From positions 1 to 64,000 of the forward strand of contig NZ_JAMHFY010000010.1 in the NCBI RefSeq assembly GCF_023897015.1: a DNA stretch of 64,000 bases, read 5' to 3'. This stretch comes from Desulfosporosinus nitroreducens (GTDB lineage Bacteria > Bacillota > Desulfitobacteriia > Desulfitobacteriales > Desulfitobacteriaceae). The first letter of the stretch is position 1, and every line of letters begins with the position of its first letter. The position numbers and the translations under genes were made by a program. The notes beneath the pieces are model-generated. The model did not search any database and had not been told where the DNA came from. It saw nothing but the letters and a program-made list of their open reading frames with translations. Positions 8,218 through 16,502 of the stretch are shown here, piece by piece.

Positions 8218-8865
8218 ATGCAAACATATATTGAAATTGATGAACATTTAATGAATGATAGAAAACCTTCCAGCTATATTATTGAATTAAGTAAGACCGG
8301 ATTATTCGAAGTAGAATATCCTTACACGTTACTAGGAGACTTAATGAAAGTACCTCAATCTCCCAAACATCACCCTGAAGGCAGTGTTTGGAATCACACT
8401 TTGTTAGTGCTGGATAATGCTGGGGAAAGGAAACATCTTAGCCAAAATCCTAAGGTGCTCATGTGGTCTGCGTTGCTTCATGATCTGGGTAAAGCACCTG
8501 CAACAAAGATTATGAAGGGAAGAATAACTTCTTATGACCATGATAAATTGGGAGAGAGGCTTTCGGTTAAATTTCTCAAGGAGCTTACGGATGATCAAAA
8601 ATTCATTAATGAAGTTTCCAAAATGGTAAGGTGGCATATGCAAATACTCTTTGTTACAAAAGGATTACCCTTTGCGGATATTCGAAGAATGGCTTCCGAG
8701 GTTTCAATTGACGAGGTGGCACTTCTTGGCTTATGCGACAGGTTAGGAAGAGGAGATATGACCATTGATAAAAAGTTGATTGAGGAAAAAAGCATAATAA
8801 CTTTCTTGGAAAAATGTCAAAAGTATCTAAATATCAGAAAGAGTCCACTTGAATCAATTAGGTGA
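8218..8865 (+). CDS. HD-domain metal-dependent phosphohydrolase
   Basis: A 215-residue protein with an HD domain: HHPEGSVWNHT supplies the first histidines and LLHDLGKAP is the HD motif, followed by YDHDKLGE and WHMQILF. The sequence resembles the HD half of bacterial CCA-adding enzymes, which hydrolyse cyclic phosphates and phosphomonoesters, but there is no nucleotidyltransferase domain here. The substrate cannot be told from sequence. It follows spoVB by about 140 bp on the same strand. The start at 8218 follows GGAG. Confidence 0.75.
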   Translation: MQTYIEIDEHLMNDRKPSSYIIELSKTGLFEVEYPYTLLGDLMKVPQSPKHHPEGSVWNHTLLVLDNAGERKHLSQNPKVLMWSALLHDLGKAPATKIMKGRITSYDHDKLGERLSVKFLKELTDDQKFINEVSKMVRWHMQILFVTKGLPFADIRRMASEVSIDEVALLGLCDRLGRGDMTIDKKLIEEKSIITFLEKCQKYLNIRKSPLESIR

Positions 8866-8944
8866 ACAAAGAGACCTGAAACACTTGCTGTTCTTCGTCA
8901 TATAATACAAAAACAACTATTTTGTAATGTGAGGAGAGAGCAAT

Positions 8945-9265
8945 ATGAAGGATACCTTTAGTATTCTTACTGAGCGGAGAATTCAGGAGGCTATAATCAG
9001 GGGTGATTTTAAAAACCTTCCTGGGGCAGGGAAACCATTAAAGATTGAGGGTCTTTACTTTTTACCTCGAAAGCTTAGATCAGCATATATTGTCCTGAAA
9101 AGCTCAGGCTATCTGGATCAAACCAACAAAGGGCAGAATGATTTTAAACCTTCTACATTAGCTGATTCAAACTTATCCGATGGGGACTTAGCTATTTCGC
9201 GACAAGAACTTTCTGAAAAGGTCTTTAATCATAATGTCATGATGGATTGCAGACGGAGAAGATAA
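8945..9265 (+). CDS. DUF1992 protein (DnaJ-homologue C28 conserved domain)
   Basis: A 106-residue protein with the DUF1992 signature: ERRIQEAIIRGDFKNLPGAGKPL followed by the LPRKLRSAYIVLKSSGYL-type helix. The family includes E. coli YhdN and the N-terminal part of eukaryotic DNAJC28; its function is unknown. The ATG at 8945 follows GTGAGGAG. The second half diverges from the usual family tail and is Ser/Asp-rich. A weak 6-bp hairpin (AGACAG/CTGTCT, 9343-9366) follows. Confidence 0.8.
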   Translation: MKDTFSILTERRIQEAIIRGDFKNLPGAGKPLKIEGLYFLPRKLRSAYIVLKSSGYLDQTNKGQNDFKPSTLADSNLSDGDLAISRQELSEKVFNHNVMMDCRRRR

Positions 9266-9532
9266 AAGTACATAATTAATTTAGAGTTTCGAGAATCTAG
9301 GAATCGGTAAATGCAAAAAAAATGAGTAAAATTCACAGGCAGAGACAGAGGCAAAGGGGCCTGTCTTCACTTTTAAGGTATTGTTAGAAAATAAAAAAAT
9401 TGTTGATAGATAGAATAGAATGTGGTAGTATGTCTATAATAAATTTCTTTAAAACAAAGTTTTATAATGTGAAACAAAACTTCTGGGTTTTATGAAGTTT
9501 ATTATCTAATACCCTTTAAGGAGGTGTTTAAC

Positions 9533-9743
9533 ACGGCTGTAGGTAATGTTGAAAAGCAAAGAGAGCAGGTTTTTGCAGGACCGAATCGTCCATCGCCAAC
9601 CTCAGCGGGGTTGTTAAATGAGGAGCGAGGAAGTGCGATTTAAGGCAGATCACGCAAAGCTTCAAGCGAGTGTTAAGAAAGCTATTGAAGCAATTAATCT
9701 ATGCCATGATTGTGAAACCGGGTTTCACTATATAGAACAATGA
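9533..9743 (+). pseudogene. Decayed paralogue of the next gene (start codon lost, frameshift)
   Basis: Behind an ideal ribosome site (AAGGAGGTG) the expected start codon is ACG (9533). The frame encodes AVGNVEKQREQV and continues to NEERGSAI, then hits TAA at 9641. The rest of the family sequence (KLQASVKKAIEA, CETGFHYIEQ) continues in another frame to TGA at 9743. Aligned with the intact neighbour at 9775, the spacer between NEERGSA and KKAIEA is 19 nt instead of 21, so a 2-nt loss explains the frameshift. Residual translation of the second frame from the ATG at 9618 is possible (41 residues). Confidence 0.7.
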
Positions 9744-9774
9744 TATTTTTTAATACTTAAAAGGGGTGACTGAT

Positions 9775-9981
9775 ATGAATTGTGGTTCTGGTGTAAATAA
9801 AAAGGAGCAGGTTAGACCTGACCATATATCAACAACTGCAGAAGAGCTCTCAAATGAGGGGCGCGGAAATGCGGTCAACGCAAATTACACCAATGATTTC
9901 AAAGCCAAGGTTAAAAAGGAGATCGAAGCAAATAATTTGCGTTACAACTGTGAAACTGGATTTCATTATATGGAACAATAA
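9775..9981 (+). CDS. Small hypothetical protein, intact member of a tandem pair
   Basis: A 68-residue acidic/polar protein with two cysteines, NCGSG at the N-terminus and NCETGFHYMEQ at the C-terminus, and a Lys/Glu-rich helix between. I do not recognise the family. The ATG at 9775 follows AAGGGGTGA. The C-terminal CETGFHYxEQ tail is the best conserved part between this gene and the broken copy upstream, so it is likely functional. It precedes the acetyl-CoA synthetase gene by about 135 bp; co-transcription is possible but not shown. Confidence 0.6.
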   Translation: MNCGSGVNKKEQVRPDHISTTAEELSNEGRGNAVNANYTNDFKAKVKKEIEANNLRYNCETGFHYMEQ

Positions 9982-10117
9982 CTGGCCCTTTTAGATTATT
10001 TGAATAATATTGTACCAAAAGCCTAATTAAACTTAAATAACTCTGTCTGTCAGGGTGATCTTGGTTGTAGAGAATAACATTAAAGTTACTACAATTAGCA
10101 AATAGGGGGATTGTTAT

Positions 10118-12430
10118 ATGGAAGAGAAACACCGTGAGGGATTAATGGAGGAAAAAAGGCTGTTTTTCCCTCCTGCAGGGTTTAGTTCAAATGCTGTTAT
10201 TCAAAACCCTGAAATCTACGAACTTGGGCAGGACCGGACAAAGTTTTGGGGTGAACAGGGAAAACGGTTGGACTGGTTTAAACCGTGGGACAAAGTGCTG
10301 GAATGGGACCGTCCTTTTGCAAAATGGTATGCTGGCGGAAAAATTAATGCAGCGTATAATTGCTTAGATCGGCATTTAAATGGAGCACGCCGCAATAAAG
10401 CAGCCCTTATATTTGAAGGAGAGCTGGGAGACCGAAGAGTCTTAACCTATCAGGATCTTCATCGTGAGGTATCTCAGTTTGCGAATGTACTTAAATCTTA
10501 TGGTGTAGAAAAAGGGGATCGGGTGACAATTTATATGCCCATGATCCCCGAGACTGTGATTGCAATGCTCGCTTGTGCCAGGATTGGCGCCCCACACATT
10601 GTTGTATTTGGCGGATTCAGTTATGAAGCTTTGAGAGATAGAGTTTTAGATGCTCAGGCAAAGGTTATAGTTACATCAGATGGGAGTTATCGTCGCGGAA
10701 ATATTATCCCTTTGAAAGAAAATGTGGATCAAGCTCTGCGCACTGTAACTTGTGTTGAAAAAGTAATCGTTGTTCAACGGACAGGTCAGCCTGTGGAAAT
10801 GCAAGAAGAACGGGATGTTTGGTATCACGAGGTTATCAAGAATGTCTCATTAGTCAGCCCAGCCGAACATATGGACGCAGATGATATGCTTTTCATTCTT
10901 TACACGAGTGGAACAACCGGTAAGCCTAAAGGTATTGTTCATACTGTTGGAGGTTACATGGTTGGGGTGTCAACAACGCACGAATGGGTTTTTGACCTTA
11001 AAGATGAAGATGTTTATTGGTGTACTGCGGATGTTGGCTGGATAACAGGACATAGTTACTTGGTATACGGGCCATTATCTAATGGTGCAACAATTTTAAT
11101 GTATGAAGGAGCACCGGATTATCCTGAAAAGGATCGGTATTGGGAGATTGTCGAGAAATATAAGGTGACAATTTTATATACTGCGCCCACCGCAATTCGC
11201 ACGTTTATGAAATGGGGCGAAAGCTATCCGCTGGGTAGGGATCTTTCAAGTTTACGGCTTCTAGGTTCGGTCGGAGAACCAATTAATCCAGATGCGTGGA
11301 TGTGGTACCACAAACATATTGGGGAAGAACGTTGCCCTATAGTAGATACCTGGTGGCAAACGGAGACAGGTATGATAATGATGACACCAGTACCGGGGAT
11401 TACTCCTCTCAAGGCAGGATCATGCACGATTCCATTCCCCGGTGTCCATATAGATATAGTCTCACCTTTAGGTAACGCGGTACCTAAAGGTGAGAGCGGT
11501 TATTTAGTAGTTCGTGGCCCCTGGCCAGCGATGCTAAAAACAATCTATGGCGATGACAAACGCTATGAGGACACATATTGGAGGCAGTTTGAGGGTGTGT
11601 ATTTTACAGGGGACGAAGCGAAATGGGATGATGATGGTTATTTTTGGGTGATTGGTCGAGTCGATGATGTTATAAATGTTTCAGGGCATCGGATTGGGAC
11701 GGCAGAAGTAGAAAGTGCCTTGGTTGATCATCCCTTGGTGGCTGAAGCAGCCTGCGTGGGTAGAACTCACGAAGTAAAAGGGCAAGCGGTTTTTGCCTTT
11801 GTCAGTTTAAAAGAAGGAATATTAATCCATGATGAGTTAATTGCAGAACTTAAAGCGCATGTTGTACTGAAAATTGGAGCCCTTGCAAGACCTGATGATA
11901 TTTTTCTAACAGACGAATTACCTAAGACCCGCAGTGGGAAAATTATGAGACGTCTTCTGAAGGATATAGCTGAGGGTCGGGCCATGGGGGATACCAGCAC
12001 TCTGGCAGATGCTGCGGTCATTGATTTCTTGAAAAAGAATATTAATATTGAGAAAGCCTCAGCAACGCAGAATGTTGCGATACCAATAGGGAGAAATAAG
12101 ATCTCAATTCCTGACACTGCTACGTTTAATCGCTGTAAGGATGAGTCCTATGAAGGGTATAGTTATACAGTTTGGTACGCTACACCCGCTAAAGATGGAT
12201 CACGTCATCCAGTTACCCATTTTTACTGCTTTCAGTGGATAGAAAGATTGAACTCCATCTCCGAAGTTGTCACGGCCATCACAAATATTATGCTAAACAT
12301 TAAGGATGCTTTTGAGACAATATTCGCAGACGGGACACCAGATTTTAGCCATGCTGTAATTAATGAAGGAAATATTACGGATGACTTAGCAGAGGAAGGT
12401 CAAATCTGCTTTTGTGGTTCAGAGGGCTAA
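10118..12430 (+). CDS. acs: Acetyl-CoA synthetase, AMP-forming, with extra C-terminal region
   Basis: A 770-residue ANL-superfamily ligase. The adenylate motif [11 protein letters not shown] begins at about residue 262, WWQTETG near 412, [18 protein letters not shown] near 510, and the A10 motif [12 protein letters not shown] near 601, with the lysine that is the usual acetylation target. It makes acetyl-CoA from acetate, ATP and CoA through acetyl-AMP. The enzyme normally ends near residue 650. Here about 120 further residues follow, starting around NKISIPDT, with a hydrophobic helix-like stretch and a CFCGSEG end, which I cannot assign to a domain. A terminator follows at 12462. Confidence 0.88.
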   Translation: MEEKHREGLMEEKRLFFPPAGFSSNAVIQNPEIYELGQDRTKFWGEQGKRLDWFKPWDKVLEWDRPFAKWYAGGKINAAYNCLDRHLNGARRNKAALIFEGELGDRRVLTYQDLHREVSQFANVLKSYGVEKGDRVTIYMPMIPETVIAMLACARIGAPHIVVFGGFSYEALRDRVLDAQAKVIVTSDGSYRRGNIIPLKENVDQALRTVTCVEKVIVVQRTGQPVEMQEERDVWYHEVIKNVSLVSPAEHMDADDMLFILYTSGTTGKPKGIVHTVGGYMVGVSTTHEWVFDLKDEDVYWCTADVGWITGHSYLVYGPLSNGATILMYEGAPDYPEKDRYWEIVEKYKVTILYTAPTAIRTFMKWGESYPLGRDLSSLRLLGSVGEPINPDAWMWYHKHIGEERCPIVDTWWQTETGMIMMTPVPGITPLKAGSCTIPFPGVHIDIVSPLGNAVPKGESGYLVVRGPWPAMLKTIYGDDKRYEDTYWRQFEGVYFTGDEAKWDDDGYFWVIGRVDDVINVSGHRIGTAEVESALVDHPLVAEAACVGRTHEVKGQAVFAFVSLKEGILIHDELIAELKAHVVLKIGALARPDDIFLTDELPKTRSGKIMRRLLKDIAEGRAMGDTSTLADAAVIDFLKKNINIEKASATQNVAIPIGRNKISIPDTATFNRCKDESYEGYSYTVWYATPAKDGSRHPVTHFYCFQWIERLNSISEVVTAITNIMLNIKDAFETIFADGTPDFSHAVINEGNITDDLAEEGQICFCGSEG
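11460..11495. repeat. Perfect inverted repeat inside acs
   Basis: A 15-bp perfect stem (11460-11474 with 11481-11495) with a 6-nt ACGCGG loop lies wholly in the acs coding sequence, over the codons for [12 protein letters not shown]. Unusually stable for coding sequence. Confidence 0.7.
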
Positions 12431-12461
12431 GGAGAACAACTATTGTTCTGATGGATTGTAC

Positions 12462-12496
12462 ACCCTTGGGAATTATTTATTCTCGGGGGTTTTTTG
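12462..12496 (+). terminator. Intrinsic terminator of acs
   Basis: A 12-bp stem with G-U pairs (12462-12473 with 12479-12490), 5-nt loop and a run of T immediately after. Confidence 0.85.
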
Positions 12497-12621
12497 TTTA
12501 GTTAATTATCTCGTCTTATTCTTCAAAAAACACACATCATAGAAAAAGGGATTTGTCCATGCTTCATTGAATATTAAATAATAAATAATAATGATATTAA
12601 TTTAATTGTATGGAGAGATTT

Positions 12622-13287
12622 ATGAAAAAAAAGTTTTTGATATTTACCGGTGTTATGCTTTTATTTATTGCCTTAATATGTTTTTGGGGATACAACAAAT
12701 ATTTCAAACCGAACCCGCAAATCCAACAACAACTTAATAGTCAATTTGGAGCGGAATTTTTTACTTCGTTTAATGATGCTAATGTTGCCAAAACTTTAGA
12801 GGACGCTGATACAGTGGAGGGTGCTAATTCCTTGGGAACATCCAATAATTTACAATTGAATAACGAACCAAAATCAGTGGAGTATGAAGAAAGCGAAGTA
12901 TTGAACAATTCAACTTCTGCGAATGAAAATATCGAGAAAAGAATCACGGAAAACCAAATTAGTGCTAAGTATAAGCCTCAGTTTAATAACCTTCAGAATA
13001 TAGCCTTGAGCCGTTTGGATACTTTGTATTCGGCAGCAATTCAGGAGTATAGCCAACGCAGTAAAGCTGGCACATTAAATCGATCAGAGCTAATTCAAAA
13101 ATATATGCAAGCTGCAACCATGCTTGAGGCTAACGTCGACAGCCAATTTTACAGTACATTAAGCGGAATGCAGGGAGAGTTGATTGCTAATCATCTTTCG
13201 GTCGATATTATTGATATGACTAAGAGTCAATATGAAAAGGCTAAGTCCGATAAGCGATCACAGCTGTTGTCCAAAGTCGGTAAATGA
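12622..13287 (+). CDS. Membrane-anchored hypothetical protein
   Basis: A 221-residue protein with a short basic start (MKKK) and one hydrophobic segment (FLIFTGVMLLFIALICFWGY), giving a single N-terminal membrane anchor or uncleaved signal. The rest is polar and predicted mainly helical: a Ser/Asn/Glu-rich linker (about 50-110) and a conserved-looking helical C-terminus from KYKPQFNNLQNIALSRL onward. No family was recognised. The ATG at 12622 is preferred over 12610 because GGAGAG lies just upstream. It is 65 bp before truA on the same strand. Confidence 0.65.
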   Translation: MKKKFLIFTGVMLLFIALICFWGYNKYFKPNPQIQQQLNSQFGAEFFTSFNDANVAKTLEDADTVEGANSLGTSNNLQLNNEPKSVEYEESEVLNNSTSANENIEKRITENQISAKYKPQFNNLQNIALSRLDTLYSAAIQEYSQRSKAGTLNRSELIQKYMQAATMLEANVDSQFYSTLSGMQGELIANHLSVDIIDMTKSQYEKAKSDKRSQLLSKVGK

Positions 13288-13352
13288 GCAATACTGTATA
13301 ACCAAAAAGTAAATGGGAAATTGATAAAGAAAATAAATTAAAGGCGGAACTT

Positions 13353-14090
13353 ATGAGAAATTTAAAAATGAAGATTAGCTATGATGGTTTTAAATACAAA
13401 GGGTGGCAAAAACAAAAGGATACTGATCTTACGATACAAGGTAAAATAGAAGCTGTATTATCTAAGATGACAGAGGAAGCTGTTCAATTAGTAGGGTGTG
13501 GAAGAACAGATTCAGGGGTCCATGCTGAAAATTATATCGCAAATTTTCATACGAAATGTGCTTTGAGTACAGACACTATGTTGGATTATTTATATGAATA
13601 TTTACCTGAAGATATAGGGATCAAATCTATCGAAGATGTAGCCGAGCGATTTCATGCAAGATATAATGTAAAATCAAAAACATATGTTTATAGAATAAAC
13701 AACAATAAGTTTAGAGATGTTTTTAACAGGAAGTATACATATCATCTTGCCGATAAACTAAATTTGATGAAGATGAAATATGCTTCTCAGGTCTTAATTG
13801 GCACTCATGACTTTCAGAGCTTTACTAACTTAAGAAATAGTGATAAATCGACAATTAGAACGATCAATTATATCAACATTGATGAAAAGGATGGTCTTTT
13901 AGTGATTGAAGTTAATGGCAATGGATTCTTGTGGAATATGGTAAGAATTATTGTCGGAACTCTTATTGAAGCAGGTAAGGGTAATCTAAAACCAACCGAT
14001 GTTGAAAAGATATTGAATGAAAAGAAGCGATGGGAAGCGGGACCCTTAGCCCAAGCTAAAGGCTTATTCTTAAGAGATGTCGAATATTAA
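13353..14090 (+). CDS. truA: tRNA pseudouridine synthase A (TruA family)
   Basis: A 245-residue TruA-family enzyme. The catalytic aspartate lies in GCGRTDSGVHA (about residues 48-58), preceded by YDGFKYKGWQ and followed by ARYNVKSKTYVYRI and GNGFLWNMVRIIVGTLIE. TruA converts uridines 38-40 of the tRNA anticodon stem to pseudouridine. In Firmicutes one truA usually sits in the ribosomal-protein cluster; the genomic context here (membrane protein before, FAH hydrolase after) suggests an additional copy, which I cannot confirm. The ATG at 13353 follows AAAGGCGG. Confidence 0.88.
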   Translation: MRNLKMKISYDGFKYKGWQKQKDTDLTIQGKIEAVLSKMTEEAVQLVGCGRTDSGVHAENYIANFHTKCALSTDTMLDYLYEYLPEDIGIKSIEDVAERFHARYNVKSKTYVYRINNNKFRDVFNRKYTYHLADKLNLMKMKYASQVLIGTHDFQSFTNLRNSDKSTIRTINYINIDEKDGLLVIEVNGNGFLWNMVRIIVGTLIEAGKGNLKPTDVEKILNEKKRWEAGPLAQAKGLFLRDVEY

Positions 14091-14227
14091 GGCGAATAGC
14101 GGCTAAAACATAAAAATTCTTTATTATATTGTTTTAAGTTTTGTTCGCGAGAAGGGCGTATGTTATATTTCATAGGACTTAGGAGTCGAGAGAAGATTGA
14201 CTCCAAAAATCGTTTAGGAGGCAACTC

Positions 14228-14860
14228 ATGCTAGAATCTATTAAAAACATAATTTGCGTTGGTCGAAATTATGTACAACACGCTCATGAACTTAACAATG
14301 CCGTGCCACAAGTCCCGTTATTGTTTACTAAGCCAACCCATTCTTTAGCTGAGGCTAATGGAAGTGAGATAATTTTTCCGGGAGATCGGGGCCAAATTCA
14401 TTATGAAGCGGAGCTGGTATTTCATATTAACAGACGATATGAGCCGGGAATTAAGGTGGATGACCTTATAGACCAAATGGCTATAGGTATCGACTTTACA
14501 TTACGTGATGTGCAGACAGAGCTAAAAGGGAAGGGCTATCCTTGGGTACTTGCCAAAGGGTTTATGAACTCGGCTGTAATCACCTCTTGGCAACCTTTTG
14601 TTGGTCTTAAGGCATTGATGGAACTTGACTTTTCTTTGGAGAAAAATGGACAAGAGGTCCAACGTGGCAATATGAAGAACGTTATATTTGACTTGCCGAC
14701 AATTGTTGATTATACGGCTAGACACCTGGGGCTAGATCGAGGGGATATCATTTTCACAGGTACTCCGGCGGGAGTAGGGCCGGTTCTTGACGGAGATCAT
14801 TTTGTATGTAAATTAGCAGATAAAGAGTTAGGGAACTGTATTATAAAGATTTCGAAATGA
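14228..14860 (+). CDS. Fumarylacetoacetate hydrolase (FAH) family protein
   Basis: A 210-residue FAH-fold protein. It has the start motif ICVGRNYVQHAHE, the metal-binding acidic residues in HYEAELVF and the FTLRDVQ segment, and the C-terminal IIFTGTPAGVGPV motif. The family includes hydrolases, decarboxylases and isomerases of 2-oxo acids (acylpyruvases, oxaloacetate tautomerases). The short length fits the acylpyruvase/YcgM-like type; the substrate is not determinable. The ATG at 14228 follows TTAGGAGG. It appears monocistronic. Confidence 0.82.
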   Translation: MLESIKNIICVGRNYVQHAHELNNAVPQVPLLFTKPTHSLAEANGSEIIFPGDRGQIHYEAELVFHINRRYEPGIKVDDLIDQMAIGIDFTLRDVQTELKGKGYPWVLAKGFMNSAVITSWQPFVGLKALMELDFSLEKNGQEVQRGNMKNVIFDLPTIVDYTARHLGLDRGDIIFTGTPAGVGPVLDGDHFVCKLADKELGNCIIKISK

Positions 14861-15132
14861 AAAGACCTTTAGCCAATTACAACCCCATTGCCATCGGCAC
14901 ATTTTTGGGCGGTGGGGATACGAGGCATTGGTTACACATTTCTTCGTTTTCGGATTGACCACTCTTATTTTATAGTCGCTAGCGGGGTATCTTATCTGTT
15001 GCAATGAGCGGATGATCATGTCTGATCATGAAGACGCTCCACTCGAAGGCTGTTTACAGCAGGGCGGAGTCTAGCCAGGTTGGGGGCTATCGTCTTGGTG
15101 AATCAGGAATTTTAGCGAAAGGACTGAATTAT

Positions 15133-15465
15133 ATGAAACAACAATTGACTGGTAAGGCATCAAAAGACGGCTACGTAAATGCAATTGAGGGTATTAAGCG
15201 AAAAACTCTCGTTTATGGGAATAACACTTTAATGACGGAATTCAAGCTGGAAAAAGGAAGAAGTCTACCCATGCATAAACATCCGCAGGAACAAACGGGT
15301 TATCTAATTTCGGGTCATATAATTCTTCATATTAACGAGCAAAAATTCGAAATGTTTACCGGAGATAGCTGGTGTATTCCAGGAGATGCTGAGCATGGTG
15401 CTGATGTAATGGAGGATTCCATTGCCATCGAGGTATTCTGCCCTATAAGAGTAGATTATTTATAG
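15133..15465 (+). CDS. Cupin-domain protein
   Basis: A 110-residue single-cupin protein. Metal-binding motif 1 appears as LPMHKHPQEQTGYLISG and motif 2 as GDSWCIPGDAEHGADV. Small cupins of this type bind a divalent metal and act as isomerases, dioxygenases or regulators; the reaction is unknown. The ATG at 15133 is chosen because AAAGGA lies 9 nt upstream. The 35-codon upstream extension of the frame (from 15028) is not cupin-like and overlaps a base-paired region of unknown nature. Confidence 0.78.
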   Translation: MKQQLTGKASKDGYVNAIEGIKRKTLVYGNNTLMTEFKLEKGRSLPMHKHPQEQTGYLISGHIILHINEQKFEMFTGDSWCIPGDAEHGADVMEDSIAIEVFCPIRVDYL

Positions 15466-15712
15466 CAATTTTTAAAGTCAAATATTTTATAAATGAAATT
15501 CGGCATAAGGTCTTATTTAATATTTCTGTAATGCAGTTAGTATGTCTTGATGTGATTTTGTTTACACGCCTATTTTATGAAACTCTGCTTAAATCCAAGT
15601 TGATATTCTTTAGATTGATTAAAAAAACTGTACATTTTTGTGCGGTTTTTCTTATTCTGAATTGCAATTGCTCTTAGAGATTTTAATGCTGTTAGAAATC
15701 CCTGGGGTGCTA

Positions 15713-15741
15713 TTGACAATTTAGGCCTCAAACTTTATACT
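15713..15741 (+). promoter_or_regulatory. Sigma-A-type promoter of the 4Fe-4S protein gene
   Basis: A perfect -35 box TTGACA (15713-15718), 17-bp spacer and a -10 box TATACT (15736-15741). Transcription would start near 15748, inside the CsoR-like palindrome. The preceding intergenic stretch 15466-15712 shows nothing else recognisable. Confidence 0.75.
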
Positions 15742-15747
15742 TTTAAT

Positions 15748-15764
15748 ATACCCCATGGGGGTAT
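15748..15764. promoter_or_regulatory. CsoR/CstR-type operator
   Basis: ATACCCC-ATG-GGGGTAT is a perfect 7-bp inverted repeat with a 3-bp spacer, the form bound by CsoR (copper), CstR (persulfide) and related DUF156 repressors. It covers the predicted transcription start of the ferredoxin-like gene, which would give simple repression. No csoR/cstR gene lies in the window. Confidence 0.6.
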
Positions 15765-15795
15765 GGTCGGAAATAATATAGAAGAAGGTGTATTT

Positions 15796-15981
15796 ATGAA
15801 TATCACAGTTAGCAAAAATAGATGTCCTCAAAACCATCCTTGTCCTTCGTTACGAGTTTGTCCGGCAGGTGCGATGAGTCAAAACGGATTTGAAGCCCCA
15901 ACTATCGACCAGGAAAAATGCATTAGCTGCAAGAAATGTGTGAAATATTGTCCGATGGGAGCTATTCAAGCCACTGAATAA
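15796..15981 (+). CDS. Small 4Fe-4S-binding protein
   Basis: A 61-residue protein with a C-terminal ferredoxin motif CISCKKCVKYCPMGA and an N-terminal cysteine-rich half (CPQNHPCPSLRVCPAGA) that resembles a second, altered cluster site. It probably carries one or two 4Fe-4S clusters in the cytoplasm. The ATG at 15796 follows GAAGGTG; the longer frame from 15763 begins inside the operator. The CsoR-like operator suggests induction by copper or reactive sulfur species. Similar small proteins occur beside sulfur-transfer genes in anaerobes, but none is adjacent here. Confidence 0.8.
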   Translation: MNITVSKNRCPQNHPCPSLRVCPAGAMSQNGFEAPTIDQEKCISCKKCVKYCPMGAIQATE

Positions 15982-16174
15982 AGTATTTCTATTTCACATC
16001 TGACAACGCTCGGCAGAGATGTTCAGTTATTACTAATGGGATTTATCGTTCGTGAACATCTCCGTCACTAATTTAGAAATTAGACCGTTTTGAGAGAAGG
16101 ATTTCATCCCAAGAAGGTAGAAAATATATTACACCTATAGTTTTCTTTACAAAGATTTACCTAAACGGAGGGCT

Positions 16175-16353
16175 TATGTGGGGGAGATTGCTTACCAAAG
16201 ACAGTTATCATCTCATTGTCTCCCCAGGATATGGAACTTGGGGCCCGCCGTTAAGAATGGCACTAACCCCGAAATGGTAGACTTACACTCAAGTTCCAAA
16301 AAGCACGTTAGAATTACTATGCAATTACCAAACCGCAGTATTGCGGTTTTTTT
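16175..16353 (+). ncRNA. Candidate structured RNA with intrinsic terminator
   Basis: Three stems in a row on the plus strand. Stem 1 pairs GGGGAGA (16181-16187) with TCTCCCC (16219-16225). Stem 2 pairs TGGAACTTG (16232-16240) with CAAGTTCCA (16290-16298) and encloses GGG/CCC and a 6-bp hairpin GCCGTT (16247-16252) with AATGGC (16256-16261). Stem 3 is the terminator at 16330-16353. No known riboswitch or sRNA family was recognised. It ends 150 bp before an HD-GYP gene, so it may be a small RNA or a leader with a terminator. The overlapping 69-codon frame has no ribosome site and no homology I can see. Confidence 0.5.
16330..16353 (+). terminator. Intrinsic terminator ending the RNA candidate
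   Basis: An 8-bp stem AAACCGCA (16330-16337) with TGCGGTTT (16342-16349), a GTAT loop, and seven T at 16347-16353. Confidence 0.88.
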
Positions 16354-16502
16354 GTTAAGCGATAAAGAAGAAATTAATTCCAAGTAGGTATAATTGTATT
16401 CAAGGTTAAAGGATATGACGGATTTATGTCGAAATATTAAAGGAATTAACATAACGTGTCGAATCAGTAGATAAACTATAATCGAAGAAGAGAGGCAACA
16501 AA

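Noticed and set aside
15055-15110. tRNA-like fragment (AGCC-AGGTTGGG-GGCT D-arm pattern)
   Set aside because: Only a D-arm-like hairpin is present; there is no anticodon stem, T-loop or acceptor pairing. An ATGATCA/TGATCAT repeat just upstream (about 15013-15029) was also left uninterpreted.
16178-16387. 69-codon plus-strand frame and an opposing 79-codon frame
   Set aside because: They overlap the three-stem RNA and its terminator, have no convincing ribosome site and no recognisable sequence.
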